A stretch of DNA of 12,202 bases, taken from NCBI GenBank assembly GCA_003164275.1, contig PLSY01000354.1, forward strand, positions 1 through 12,202. The letters run 5' to 3'. The DNA comes from Acidimicrobiaceae bacterium. GTDB taxonomy: Bacteria; Actinomycetota; Acidimicrobiia; Acidimicrobiales; RAAP-2. The notes beneath the pieces are model-generated. The model saw nothing but the letters and a program-made list of their open reading frames with translations. It had not been told where the DNA came from and did no database searches. The first letter of the stretch is position 1; every line of letters starts with the position of its first letter. Of the stretch, positions 1 through 5,898 are shown in pieces. A program made the translations under genes and the position numbers.

Positions 1-313
1 TGCCGATGTAGCTGTGGCCGAGCTGGAGTGCCTCGCGGAGCGAGAGCTCCAGCACTTTTTTCGCTCGGGGGGTGAAGGGCGGCGAACCGGTCGGCGCCGT
101 GCCGGCCAGCCCGATCGTCTCCTCCACCTTCTCCCGGACAGCCTCCAGCGAGACGCCGAGTGATTCCAGCGCTTTGGCCGCGACTCCCTCACCCTCGTGG
201 ATCAAGCCCAGGAGTATGTGCTCGGTCCCTATGAAGCTGTGGTTGAGTAGCCGCGCCTCTTCTTGCGCAAGCACAAGAACTCGACGAGCTCGGTCTGTGA
301 ATCGTTCGAACAT
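1..313 (-). CDS. clpC: ATP-dependent Clp protease ATP-binding subunit ClpC, N-terminal part (runs off the left edge)
   Basis: Only the first 104 codons lie in the window; the gene continues beyond base 1. The protein opens [20 protein letters not shown] and continues with [19 protein letters not shown], the classic first repeat of the Clp N-terminal domain (about residues 2-75). A second repeat begins at [16 protein letters not shown] and is cut at HSYIG. In the family this domain binds adaptors and substrates, while the two downstream AAA+ modules (not visible) unfold proteins for the ClpP peptidase in the cytoplasm. The ATG at 311-313 is supported by GGAGG at 320-324, six bases upstream. 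The gene diverges from the polyprenyl synthase across 127 bases. The identification is very secure; ClpC rather than ClpA or ClpB is chosen because the start and the repeat sequence match actinobacterial and firmicute ClpC. Confidence 0.95.
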   Translation of the reverse strand, partial: MFERFTDRARRVLVLAQEEARLLNHSFIGTEHILLGLIHEGEGVAAKALESLGVSLEAVREKVEETIGLAGTAPTGSPPFTPRAKKVLELSLREALQLGHSYIG

Positions 314-319
314 TTACCG

Positions 320-324
320 CCTCC
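320..324 (-). promoter_or_regulatory. Ribosome binding site of clpC
   Basis: GGAGG on the minus strand with six bases between it and the ATG at 313. It fixes the clpC start. Confidence 0.75.
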
Positions 325-348
325 ATCTGCGGTCAGTAACTGAAGCGA

Positions 349-354
349 AGTCTA
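349..354 (-). promoter_or_regulatory. Possible -10 element of the clpC promoter
   Basis: TAGACT on the minus strand fits the actinobacterial TANNNT -10 pattern and lies 35 bases before the clpC ATG. I see no convincing -35 at the expected distance. I also found no CIRCE element and no CGC-N5-GCG ClgR-like box in this gap, so heat-shock or ClgR control cannot be claimed. Confidence 0.25.
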
Positions 355-425
355 CAGGTGCTTGTGTCGCACGCACCCGCAGCCGTTGAAACCGATCGCT
401 TTTCTCAGTCATCGGCATCCTGGCC

Positions 426-431
426 TATCGT
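426..431 (+). promoter_or_regulatory. Possible -10 element directly before the polyprenyl synthase start
   Basis: TATCGT (TANNNT) ends nine bases before the GTG start at 441, which would place the transcript start at or very near the start codon. The only purine-rich stretch, AGGA at 436-439, is too close to the GTG to act as a normal ribosome binding site. A leaderless or near-leaderless transcript is therefore plausible. No good -35 is visible. Confidence 0.3.
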
Positions 432-440
432 CTGTAGGAA

Positions 441-1418
441 GTGAACGTCGTAGAGCTCCTTGGGCTTCCCGCACTCGAAGAACAGTTGGAGCACCTCGAG
501 CCCCTGCTCGTGGAATCGGTGGCGACCGGTGACAGCTTCCTCGACGACGTCACCACCCACCTCCTGGCGGCCGGCGGAAAGCGCCTCCGACCCGTGTTGG
601 CCCTGGCCACCGCCACCTCGTCATCGGGCGCTGCCACCCGTGAGGACCTCTTGGGAGCGGTGGCCGTCGAACTCGTCCACCTTGCCTCGCTCTACCACGA
701 CGACGTGATGGACGAGGCCACCGTTCGCCGCAACGTGGACAGCGTGAATGCCCGCTTCGGGAACCTGGTGGCCATCGTGGCCGGGGACTTCCTCCTCGCC
801 CGTTCTGCGGAGATCGCCGCCGGTCTCGGGACCGAGATCGCCCGACTGCTGGCGGCCACCCTCGGGGAGCTGTGCCGGGGCCAGGTGGCCGAGGTCCATG
901 CCGCCTTCCAGGTCAACCGCACCGAGGACGACTACTCCCGGGCCATTGCCGGAAAGACCGCGTCCCTCATGTCCACGTCGTGCCGCATCGGGGCACTCAC
1001 CGGAAGACTGCCCCGCGAACAGGTCGAGGCCTTCGCCTCGTTCGGTCGCTACTTCGGCATGATCTTTCAGGTACGCGACGACATCCTCGACATCATCGGC
1101 TCCGAGGCCGAGCTCGGAAAGCCGGCGGGGCAGGACCTGGCCGAGGGCATCTACACCCTGCCCGTACTCTTGGCCCTGGCCGATCCGAACGCCGGGCCCG
1201 AGCTCCGCCCGCTACTCGGCCAGCCGCTGGGCCAGCCCGAGCGCGACAAGGCCCGCTCGATTGTGTCCGAGTCGACGGCCATCTCCAAGACGGTGGCCGT
1301 TGCCCGGCGCTACGCCGATCTGGCCGCCGACGCGGCCATCTCGGGCCCGTCGGTCGACCTGGCAGAGGGGTTCGCCGTGCTGGCCCACTCCCTGGTGGAC
1401 GACCTCCCGAACGACTGA
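441..1418 (+). CDS. Polyprenyl diphosphate synthase, long-chain (E)-prenyl transferase
   Basis: A 325-residue class I trans-prenyltransferase, the usual family length. Visible landmarks are GGKRLRP (45-51, isopentenyl-PP binding), the first aspartate-rich motif DDVMD (87-91) inside LYHDDVMDEA, GQ at 148-149, GKTASL (171-176), and the second aspartate-rich motif FQVRDDILD (209-217). The two DDxxD motifs bind Mg-diphosphate. Residues four and five before the first motif are Ser83 and Ala82. Small side chains there leave the product tunnel open, which in this family goes with long chains (roughly C30-C50) rather than FPP or GGPP. A menaquinone side chain is the likeliest fate, but that is inference. 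The GTG start gives the normal N-terminus; no usable ribosome binding site precedes it. The gene stands alone: clpC diverges from it and a secreted-protein gene converges on it. The exact gene name (ispB, hepT or grcC type) cannot be settled from sequence. Confidence 0.93.
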   Translation: MNVVELLGLPALEEQLEHLEPLLVESVATGDSFLDDVTTHLLAAGGKRLRPVLALATATSSSGAATREDLLGAVAVELVHLASLYHDDVMDEATVRRNVDSVNARFGNLVAIVAGDFLLARSAEIAAGLGTEIARLLAATLGELCRGQVAEVHAAFQVNRTEDDYSRAIAGKTASLMSTSCRIGALTGRLPREQVEAFASFGRYFGMIFQVRDDILDIIGSEAELGKPAGQDLAEGIYTLPVLLALADPNAGPELRPLLGQPLGQPERDKARSIVSESTAISKTVAVARRYADLAADAAISGPSVDLAEGFAVLAHSLVDDLPND

Positions 1419-1424
1419 GGCGTG

Positions 1425-1458
1425 GTTTGGTCGGCCGGTGCGAACCGACCGACCAAAC
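1425..1458. terminator. Strong hairpin between convergent genes, candidate bidirectional terminator
   Basis: Arms 1425-1439 and 1444-1458 pair over 15 positions around a four-base GCGA loop (a GNRA tetraloop on the plus strand). The one imperfection, 1435 with 1448, is C-A in plus-strand RNA but G-U in minus-strand RNA. It sits seven bases after the polyprenyl synthase stop codon and seven bases past the end of the convergent secreted-protein gene, exactly where a shared terminator is expected. No U-run follows on either side, as is common in actinobacteria, so termination itself is inferred. Confidence 0.6.
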
Positions 1459-1464
1459 AGCCGG

Positions 1465-1863
1465 TCAGCTCTGGGCGGCGGCTGGTGCAGCCACGTTGCA
1501 CTTGGCCTCGATGGCCGTCGACGCCTTGTCCAGACGGGCCTTGAAGGTGGGGCTCTCCAGGCGGGTGATCCTCTTTTGCAGGCGGGCCGCGAGCTTCGTG
1601 CGCCCTGCCAGCGTCAACTTGGACTCCCAGGCCGTCAGCTTCGGCAGGCCGGCGGCGATCTTGGCCTCGCCGGACTGGATCTTGTCGAGCGCCTTGGTGG
1701 CGTTGGCGCAGTTGAAGTTGGCCGCGCTCGAGGCCGCGATGGAGGCGGGGGTGGAAGCGGTAGCCGAGTTAGCGCCGGCGATCCCGGCCGAGCCGAGGGA
1801 CAGTGCCCCGACCGCTATCACTCCGACGACGACGCGCTTGGCTGTGGTGATCGAATACTTCAT
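1465..1863 (-). CDS. Small secreted protein of unknown function, helical, two cysteines
   Basis: A 132-residue protein I do not recognise. It begins with a typical Sec signal peptide: basic MKYSITTAKR, a hydrophobic stretch at about 11-30, and a small-residue cleavage region around AGIAGA-NS (26-33). A Ser/Ala/Thr-rich linker (33-48) follows. The mature part (about 50-123) is Lys/Ala/Leu-rich and probably two or three amphipathic helices, framed by just two cysteines, Cys52 and Cys122, which could form one disulfide tying the ends together outside the cytoplasm. An Ala/Pro/Gln/Ser tail ends it. There is no lipobox and no sorting signal. The reading frame is open further upstream, but AGGAGG at 1871-1876, seven bases before the ATG, fixes this start, and the signal peptide agrees. 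The gene is monocistronic. Secretion is well supported; the role is unknown. Confidence 0.8.
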   Translation of the reverse strand: MKYSITTAKRVVVGVIAVGALSLGSAGIAGANSATASTPASIAASSAANFNCANATKALDKIQSGEAKIAAGLPKLTAWESKLTLAGRTKLAARLQKRITRLESPTFKARLDKASTAIEAKCNVAAPAAAQS

Positions 1864-1870
1864 GGGTGAA

Positions 1871-1876
1871 CCTCCT
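1871..1876 (-). promoter_or_regulatory. Ribosome binding site deciding the start of the secreted protein
   Basis: AGGAGG on the minus strand, a perfect Shine-Dalgarno, seven bases before the ATG at 1863. It rules out the longer frame that stays open up to about 2079. Confidence 0.85.
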
Positions 1877-1884
1877 GGAAGGGA

Positions 1885-1897
1885 CCGGACAGTCCGG
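1885..1897. repeat. Perfect 13-base dyad upstream of the secreted-protein gene
   Basis: CCGGAC-A-GTCCGG is a perfect inverted repeat with a single central base. It sits just upstream of the ribosome binding site at 1871-1876 and just downstream of a GATAAC stretch on the minus strand (about 1907-1912) that could be part of a -10 region. The position would suit an operator or a 5' leader hairpin. In DNA this GC-rich, chance remains a real alternative. Confidence 0.35.
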
Positions 1898-2014
1898 CCT
1901 CCATCAGTTATCGCCCGCCGGCATGTGGGATGCATGAGGTCAATGTTAGGAGCCGATGAGCTCGGCGAAGGGTCGGCCCGGTGCTCCACCGGCATTCTTC
2001 GTTCCGTCCGACAC

Positions 2015-2043
2015 TTGTCATACGACCTGCCAACTATTACCGT
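2015..2043 (+). promoter_or_regulatory. Candidate promoter of the SRPBCC-sulfatase pair
   Basis: TTGTCA (2015-2020) matches the -35 consensus TTGACA at five of six bases. After exactly 17 bases comes TACCGT (2038-2043), which fits the actinobacterial TANNNT -10. Transcription would start near 2050, giving a leader of about 60 bases before the ATG at 2109. It lies in the 245-base gap between two divergent genes, which otherwise holds only the dyad and ribosome binding site of the minus-strand gene. Confidence 0.45.
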
Positions 2044-2108
2044 GCGGCCATGCCCAGCCCGGCGGAATGGCCCGCCCACCCGCCTCGTGCCGGCTGGAGT
2101 CTGCGACC

Positions 2109-2564
2109 ATGACCTCCAGGCGTGGGAGCGTCCGTCATCAGCTCCGCCTGGCCTGTGAACCCGACCGCGTCTGGGACCTGGTCGGGGACCCGACCCGGCT
2201 GGCCGAGTGGTTCCCAGGGGTCGAGTCGTGCACGGTCGACGGCGACCAGCGAGTGGTCACCACCCGCTCCGGGCTGCCCATGCCCGAGACCATCCTGGGC
2301 GTCGACGCCTCCCTCCGGCGCTTTCAGTATCGAGTCACCTCTCCTCTCTTCAAGGAGCATCTCGGCACTGTCGACGTCCTCGACCTCGATGACGGGACCT
2401 GCCTCGTCGTCTACAGCACGGACGCCGAGCCGGCGGCCTTGGCTCTGGTGGTCGGAGGGGCGGCTCGGGCCGGGCTGGCCAACGTGGCCGAACTCCTGGG
2501 CGTCGACGTCGTGGTCGGCTCGGGCCCTCCCACCTCCTCGCCTCGTTCGAAAGGGGTCCGCTGA
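2109..2564 (+). CDS. SRPBCC-fold protein (polyketide cyclase/dehydrase-like), ligand unknown
   Basis: A 151-residue cytoplasmic protein with the look of the SRPBCC/START-like superfamily. The N-terminal strand runs into ACEPDRVWDLVGDPTRLAEW (15-34), which matches the family's helix-turn opening (PxxVWxxVxDpxxxxxWxP), followed by alternating strands (about 37-103) with FQYRVTSP and LDLDDGTCLVVYS. The C-terminal helix (107-132) is rich in Ala, Leu and Val and would close the hydrophobic cavity. A short Pro/Ser/Lys tail ends the protein. Such proteins bind or shuttle hydrophobic small molecules, or act as cyclases; nothing here fixes the ligand. The ATG at 2109 has TGGAG at 2095-2099, nine bases upstream. 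The stop overlaps the sulfatase start by one base (TGATG), so the two are translated together and may act on one substrate. The fold call is good; the function is not known. Confidence 0.8.
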   Translation: MTSRRGSVRHQLRLACEPDRVWDLVGDPTRLAEWFPGVESCTVDGDQRVVTTRSGLPMPETILGVDASLRRFQYRVTSPLFKEHLGTVDVLDLDDGTCLVVYSTDAEPAALALVVGGAARAGLANVAELLGVDVVVGSGPPTSSPRSKGVR

Positions 2565-4108
2565 TGGGCCGCAAGATCCTCCTCGTCACCACCGACCAGC
2601 AGCGCTTCGACACCCTCGGGTGCAACGGCGGCATCGTGGCCCGGACTCCGGTGGTTGACGGCCTGGCCGCTCAGGGCATCCGCTTCGAGCGTGCCCAGCC
2701 CCAGTCGGTCGTATGCATGCCGTCTCGCTCAACCGTGCTCACCGGGCAGTATCCCTCCACCCACGGCGTCTGGATGAACGGTGTCCCCCTCCCAGTTGAT
2801 GCCCCGTCGGTAGCCGAGGTCCTCCACGGCGCCGGCTACCGGACGGCCCTCGTCGGCAAGGCGCACTTCGAGCCCTACATCGACCCGTTCCTGCGCTTCG
2901 AGGAGAACGCCCTCTCATCCACCGGCACCGAGCCCGCCGCCGGCCTCCACCGAGGCTTCGAGCACTTGGAGATGGCAACCCACGGCGCCGTTGGACCCCT
3001 CCACTACCCACGATGGCTGGCTGCCCACCATCCAGAGGCCCTGGGCTCTTTCTACTCGGCCCTCGACGGGTCACTCCAGGTCAACGCCGCAGGTGGCGGT
3101 GAGACGGGGGCGCCCCAGGTAAAGGTCAACACCATCGAGCGCGGCATCTATCACACCGACTGGGTGGCCGACCGGACGATCGGCTGGCTCGACACGGTGG
3201 GTGACGATGAGGACTGGTTCTGTTGGATGAGCTTCCCCGACCCCCATCATCCCTGGGATCCGCCTGAGTCCGAGGTGGGCCGCATCGACTGGCGGGAGGT
3301 TCCCCTGCCCGCCGGCTACCCCGAGGACCGGGCGGCCCGGGAGTCCATCTTGGACGCCAAGCCTCGGCACTGGCGCCTCTGGTACGACGGCACCCTGGTC
3401 TCGAACTACGAGGCGCCGGCCGAATGGGTGCCGGCCACCCTCACCCCGGACCAGCTCAGAGAGGTGACGGCCAGGAACGCGGTCGAGTGCGAGCTCATCG
3501 ACGAGGCCCTCGGCCGTGTCCTCGACAGAATCGACGCCCGGGGGTGGGGTTGTGACCTGGACGTCGTCTTCACCACCGACCATGGCGAGCTGGGCGGGGA
3601 CTTCGGCCTCATGTTCAAAGGCCCGTACCACGTCGAGGGGCTGATGCGGCTGCCGCTCATCTGGCGGCCGGCACCCGCCAGCGCCCCGGTGGGTTCGGTG
3701 GTCACGAGGCCCGTCGGGCTGGTCGATCTCGCCCCGACGTTCTGCGCCATCGCCGGTATCGAGGCGCCGGCGTGGATGGAGGGAAAGGCCTTGCCGGTCG
3801 ATGACGCCGATGCCGACGAGCGGGGATTCGAGCGGGTCCTGACCGAATGGGACAGCGACATCTTCGGAACCGAGGTCCACCTGCGGACGATCATGCGGGA
3901 CCACTGGGTGTGCAGCGCCTATCTGCCGGGCACCTCCCACGACGGAACCGAAGGGGAGCTCTACGACCTCAGCGACGACCCGCTCCAGCAGGTCAACAGG
4001 TGGGAAGATAGGTCGGTTCGCGGCCTCCGGGACGACCTGGTCGCCGACTTGTGGGACCACCAGGTGTCGGCCCGTTTCCCCCGCCTGGCCCTGGAGGCCC
4101 CGGTCTGA
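2564..4108 (+). CDS. Type I sulfatase (formylglycine-dependent, alkaline-phosphatase fold), cytoplasmic
   Basis: A 514-residue hydrolase of the sulfatase family. The opening ILLVTTDQQRFDTLG (5-19) supplies metal-binding Asp11. CMPSRSTVLTG (51-61) is the sulfatase signature C-x-P-S-R; Cys51 would be oxidised to formylglycine by a maturation enzyme encoded elsewhere. Further landmarks are GKAHFEP (98-104, Lys99 and His101), PDPHHPWDPP (225-234, with the histidine that binds the sulfate), FTTDHGELGGD (336-346, metal ligands Asp339 and His340), and Lys352. The C-terminal ELYDLSDDPLQQVN (465-478) is the usual end of family members. No signal peptide is visible, so it probably acts in the cytoplasm on imported sulfate esters. 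AAAGGGG at 2550-2556 lies seven bases before the ATG, which overlaps the stop of the SRPBCC gene. Choline-sulfatase-like, aryl-sulfatase and phosphonate monoester hydrolase activities cannot be told apart here. Confidence 0.92.
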   Translation: MGRKILLVTTDQQRFDTLGCNGGIVARTPVVDGLAAQGIRFERAQPQSVVCMPSRSTVLTGQYPSTHGVWMNGVPLPVDAPSVAEVLHGAGYRTALVGKAHFEPYIDPFLRFEENALSSTGTEPAAGLHRGFEHLEMATHGAVGPLHYPRWLAAHHPEALGSFYSALDGSLQVNAAGGGETGAPQVKVNTIERGIYHTDWVADRTIGWLDTVGDDEDWFCWMSFPDPHHPWDPPESEVGRIDWREVPLPAGYPEDRAARESILDAKPRHWRLWYDGTLVSNYEAPAEWVPATLTPDQLREVTARNAVECELIDEALGRVLDRIDARGWGCDLDVVFTTDHGELGGDFGLMFKGPYHVEGLMRLPLIWRPAPASAPVGSVVTRPVGLVDLAPTFCAIAGIEAPAWMEGKALPVDDADADERGFERVLTEWDSDIFGTEVHLRTIMRDHWVCSAYLPGTSHDGTEGELYDLSDDPLQQVNRWEDRSVRGLRDDLVADLWDHQVSARFPRLALEAPV

Positions 4109-4122
4109 CGGTGGCTTCTCCC

Positions 4123-4139
4123 GCCCAGGTTCCCCGGGC
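4123..4139. terminator. Weak hairpin between the sulfatase and coaX, possible terminator
   Basis: Seven-base arms 4123-4129 and 4133-4139 surround a three-base loop in the 33-base gap between two convergent stop codons. One pair is a mismatch in plus-strand RNA and a G-U wobble in minus-strand RNA. It is short and lacks a U-run. The position is suggestive; the structure alone is not. Confidence 0.3.
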
Positions 4140-4141
4140 CG

Positions 4142-4984
4142 TCAGAGGTTGCGCGACGAGGAGGGTGGCGGGGAGTTGCGCTCGAAGATGATCCGGAGGC
4201 CGTGCAGGGTGAGCCACGGTTCGACGTACTCGATCTCCTCCGAGTACGGCGAGATCAGCTCGGAGAGCCCTCCGGTGGCGACCACCGTGCACTCGCCCAG
4301 CTCGGCCGCGAACCGACGGCACAGGCCGTCCACCTGGCCGGCGAAGCCGTAGAGGGCCCCTGACTGGATCGATTCGACCGTCGACTTGCCGATGACGCTT
4401 CGGGGCTCGACCAGCTCCACCCGTCGGAGGGCGGCGGCGTGGGCAAACAGGGCATCGAGGCTGATGGCCACCCCCGGGGTGATGGCCCCGCCCAGGTACT
4501 CTCCGGCTGAGGAGATGGCGTCGAAGGTGGTCGCCGTGCCGAGGTCGACGACCACGCACGGGCCGCCGAAGAGGTCATGGGCGCCAACGGCGTTGGCGAT
4601 GCGGTCGGCCCCGACCTCTTTTGGATTGTCGTAGAGGATGGGCATCCCAGACTTGACGCCGGGCTCGAGGACCACGGCGGGCACGTCGAACCACCGTGAC
4701 ACCATCTGACGCAGATTGGCCGTGACCAGGGGCACCGACGAGGTGACGGCGATGCCGGACACGGCCGAGTCGATGTCCAGGCCGTCGAGATCGAGGAGTT
4801 GGGTGAGGAGGAGGGCGTGCTCGTCAGCGGTGCGCTCGGCCACGGTCGACAACCGCCAGTGATGGGCGAGGCCCGTCGGCTCGTTGCCGTCCCTCGGCCC
4901 GGTGTCGGCGAGCGGCTCGCTCAGGTCATCAGAGAACAGTCCGACGACCGTCTCGGTGTTTCCCACGTCAATGGCCAAGAGCAT
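4142..4984 (-). CDS. coaX: Type III pantothenate kinase
   Basis: A 280-residue CoaX, slightly longer than the usual 255-270. It phosphorylates pantothenate to 4'-phosphopantothenate, the first committed step to CoA. The ASKHA-fold landmarks are all present: DVGNTETVVGLF (6-17, phosphate-binding loop), GADRIANAVGA (125-135, with the catalytic Asp127), VVDLGTATTFDAIS (145-158, second phosphate loop) and GGAITPG (165-171). Ser/Pro/Arg-rich residues form the last ten positions. The ATG at 4984 is preceded by GGAAAGG at 4991-4997, six bases away, and lies only two bases after the nadC stop, so it is the last gene of the cofactor operon. The frame is open further upstream inside nadC, but the family N-terminus and the ribosome binding site both choose 4984. 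Placement with panC links pantothenate synthesis to its use. Confidence 0.95.
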   Translation of the reverse strand: MLLAIDVGNTETVVGLFSDDLSEPLADTGPRDGNEPTGLAHHWRLSTVAERTADEHALLLTQLLDLDGLDIDSAVSGIAVTSSVPLVTANLRQMVSRWFDVPAVVLEPGVKSGMPILYDNPKEVGADRIANAVGAHDLFGGPCVVVDLGTATTFDAISSAGEYLGGAITPGVAISLDALFAHAAALRRVELVEPRSVIGKSTVESIQSGALYGFAGQVDGLCRRFAAELGECTVVATGGLSELISPYSEEIEYVEPWLTLHGLRIIFERNSPPPSSSRNL

Positions 4985-4986
4985 GT

Positions 4987-5898
4987 TCAGCCTTTCCCGT
5001 CGGAGTCCGACGGCAGATCGAATCCCAAGTCGAGCACGGGGGCCGAGTGGGTGAGTGCGCCGACCGAGATGAGGTCGGCGCCCGCCGCGGCCAGGGCCGG
5101 TGCCGTGACGAGGGTCACGCCTCCAGACACCTCGACCAGGGCGCCGGTGCCTGAGCCGTGGATCCGGGCGGCGCACGCGGCCACCTGGTCTGGGCCCATG
5201 TTGTCCAGCATGATGACCGAAGCCCCGGCGGCCAGGGCCTCGTCCACCTGATCGTCTCGGTCACACTCGACCTCGACCATGCGGCCCGGCCAGGAGCGCT
5301 TGGCCCGGGCGACGGCGTCGGCGATGGACACTCCGCCCAGGTGGTTGTCCTTGACCAGGATGGCCTCGGAGAGGCTGCCCCGGTGGTTGTGGCCTCCGCC
5401 GGCCCGGACCGCGGCCTTCTCGAGCGACCGGAGCCCAGGGGTGGTCTTCCTGGTATCGAGCACCCGGGTCGTCGGGTTGGCGGTGGTGACCGCGTCGACG
5501 TACCGTCGCGTCAGCGAGGCCACCCCGGACAGGTGGCCCAAGAAGTTGAGGGCGGTCCTCTCTGCCGTCAGGATGGAGCGCAACCGCCCTGTGACCACGG
5601 CGATGACCGTCCCCGGGGCGACCCGGCTGCCGTCTGTGACCATCCACTCGGCCGACAGGGTGGGGTCGATCTGGGTGAATGCCTCCGCGGCACAGGCCGT
5701 GCCGGCCAGCACCCCCTCGTCCCGGCTCACGATGGACACCGACGACCTCGTCTCCTCGGGGACGAGCGAAGAGGTGAGGTCGCCGATGGGCAGCAAGTCC
5801 TCGGCCAGGGCCCGGGCCACCGCCTCGCTCACCGCCACACGCGGTGGGTCGACCAGCGTCGGGTAGGTGGCCGGGGTCTCGTCGAGCGGAGTGTCCAT
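4987..5898 (-). CDS. nadC: Nicotinate-nucleotide pyrophosphorylase (quinolinate phosphoribosyltransferase)
   Basis: A 303-residue enzyme that joins quinolinate and PRPP to give nicotinate mononucleotide, the third step of de novo NAD synthesis. The family landmarks in order are EDLLPIGDLTS (33-43), ERTALNFLGHLSGVAS (113-128, Arg114), DTRKTTPGLRSLEKAAV (148-164, with Arg150 and Lys151), GGGHNHRGSLSEAILVKDNHL (167-187), EVECDRDDQVDEAL (209-222), VIMLDNM (228-234), VSGGV (257-261) and ISVGALTHSAPVLDLGFDL (277-295). Nothing essential is missing. The chosen ATG overlaps the nadB stop codon by one base (TGATG), so translation is coupled to nadB. A longer in-frame start inside nadB would add about 37 Arg/Gly/Pro-rich residues and is unlikely. 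It is followed two bases later by coaX. Confidence 0.96.
   Translation of the reverse strand: MDTPLDETPATYPTLVDPPRVAVSEAVARALAEDLLPIGDLTSSLVPEETRSSVSIVSRDEGVLAGTACAAEAFTQIDPTLSAEWMVTDGSRVAPGTVIAVVTGRLRSILTAERTALNFLGHLSGVASLTRRYVDAVTTANPTTRVLDTRKTTPGLRSLEKAAVRAGGGHNHRGSLSEAILVKDNHLGGVSIADAVARAKRSWPGRMVEVECDRDDQVDEALAAGASVIMLDNMGPDQVAACAARIHGSGTGALVEVSGGVTLVTAPALAAAGADLISVGALTHSAPVLDLGFDLPSDSDGKG

Noticed and set aside
314..440. CIRCE or ClgR box upstream of clpC
   Set aside because: I looked for the CIRCE inverted repeat and a CGC-N5-GCG core and found neither in a convincing form.
1864..2079. Upstream extension of the secreted-protein frame
   Set aside because: The extension would bury the signal peptide inside the protein, and a perfect AGGAGG precedes the internal ATG at 1863.
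872..2158. Open frame of 428 codons on the plus strand spanning three genes
   Set aside because: It crosses the polyprenyl synthase in another frame, the terminator hairpin and the convergent secreted-protein gene. The translation is Arg/Gly/Pro-rich without any motif.
3071..4060. Open frame of 329 codons on the minus strand opposite the sulfatase
   Set aside because: The sulfatase on the plus strand has all family motifs across this stretch. The antisense frame is low-complexity in Gly, Pro, Arg and Val and shows no domain, as expected of a shadow in GC-rich DNA.
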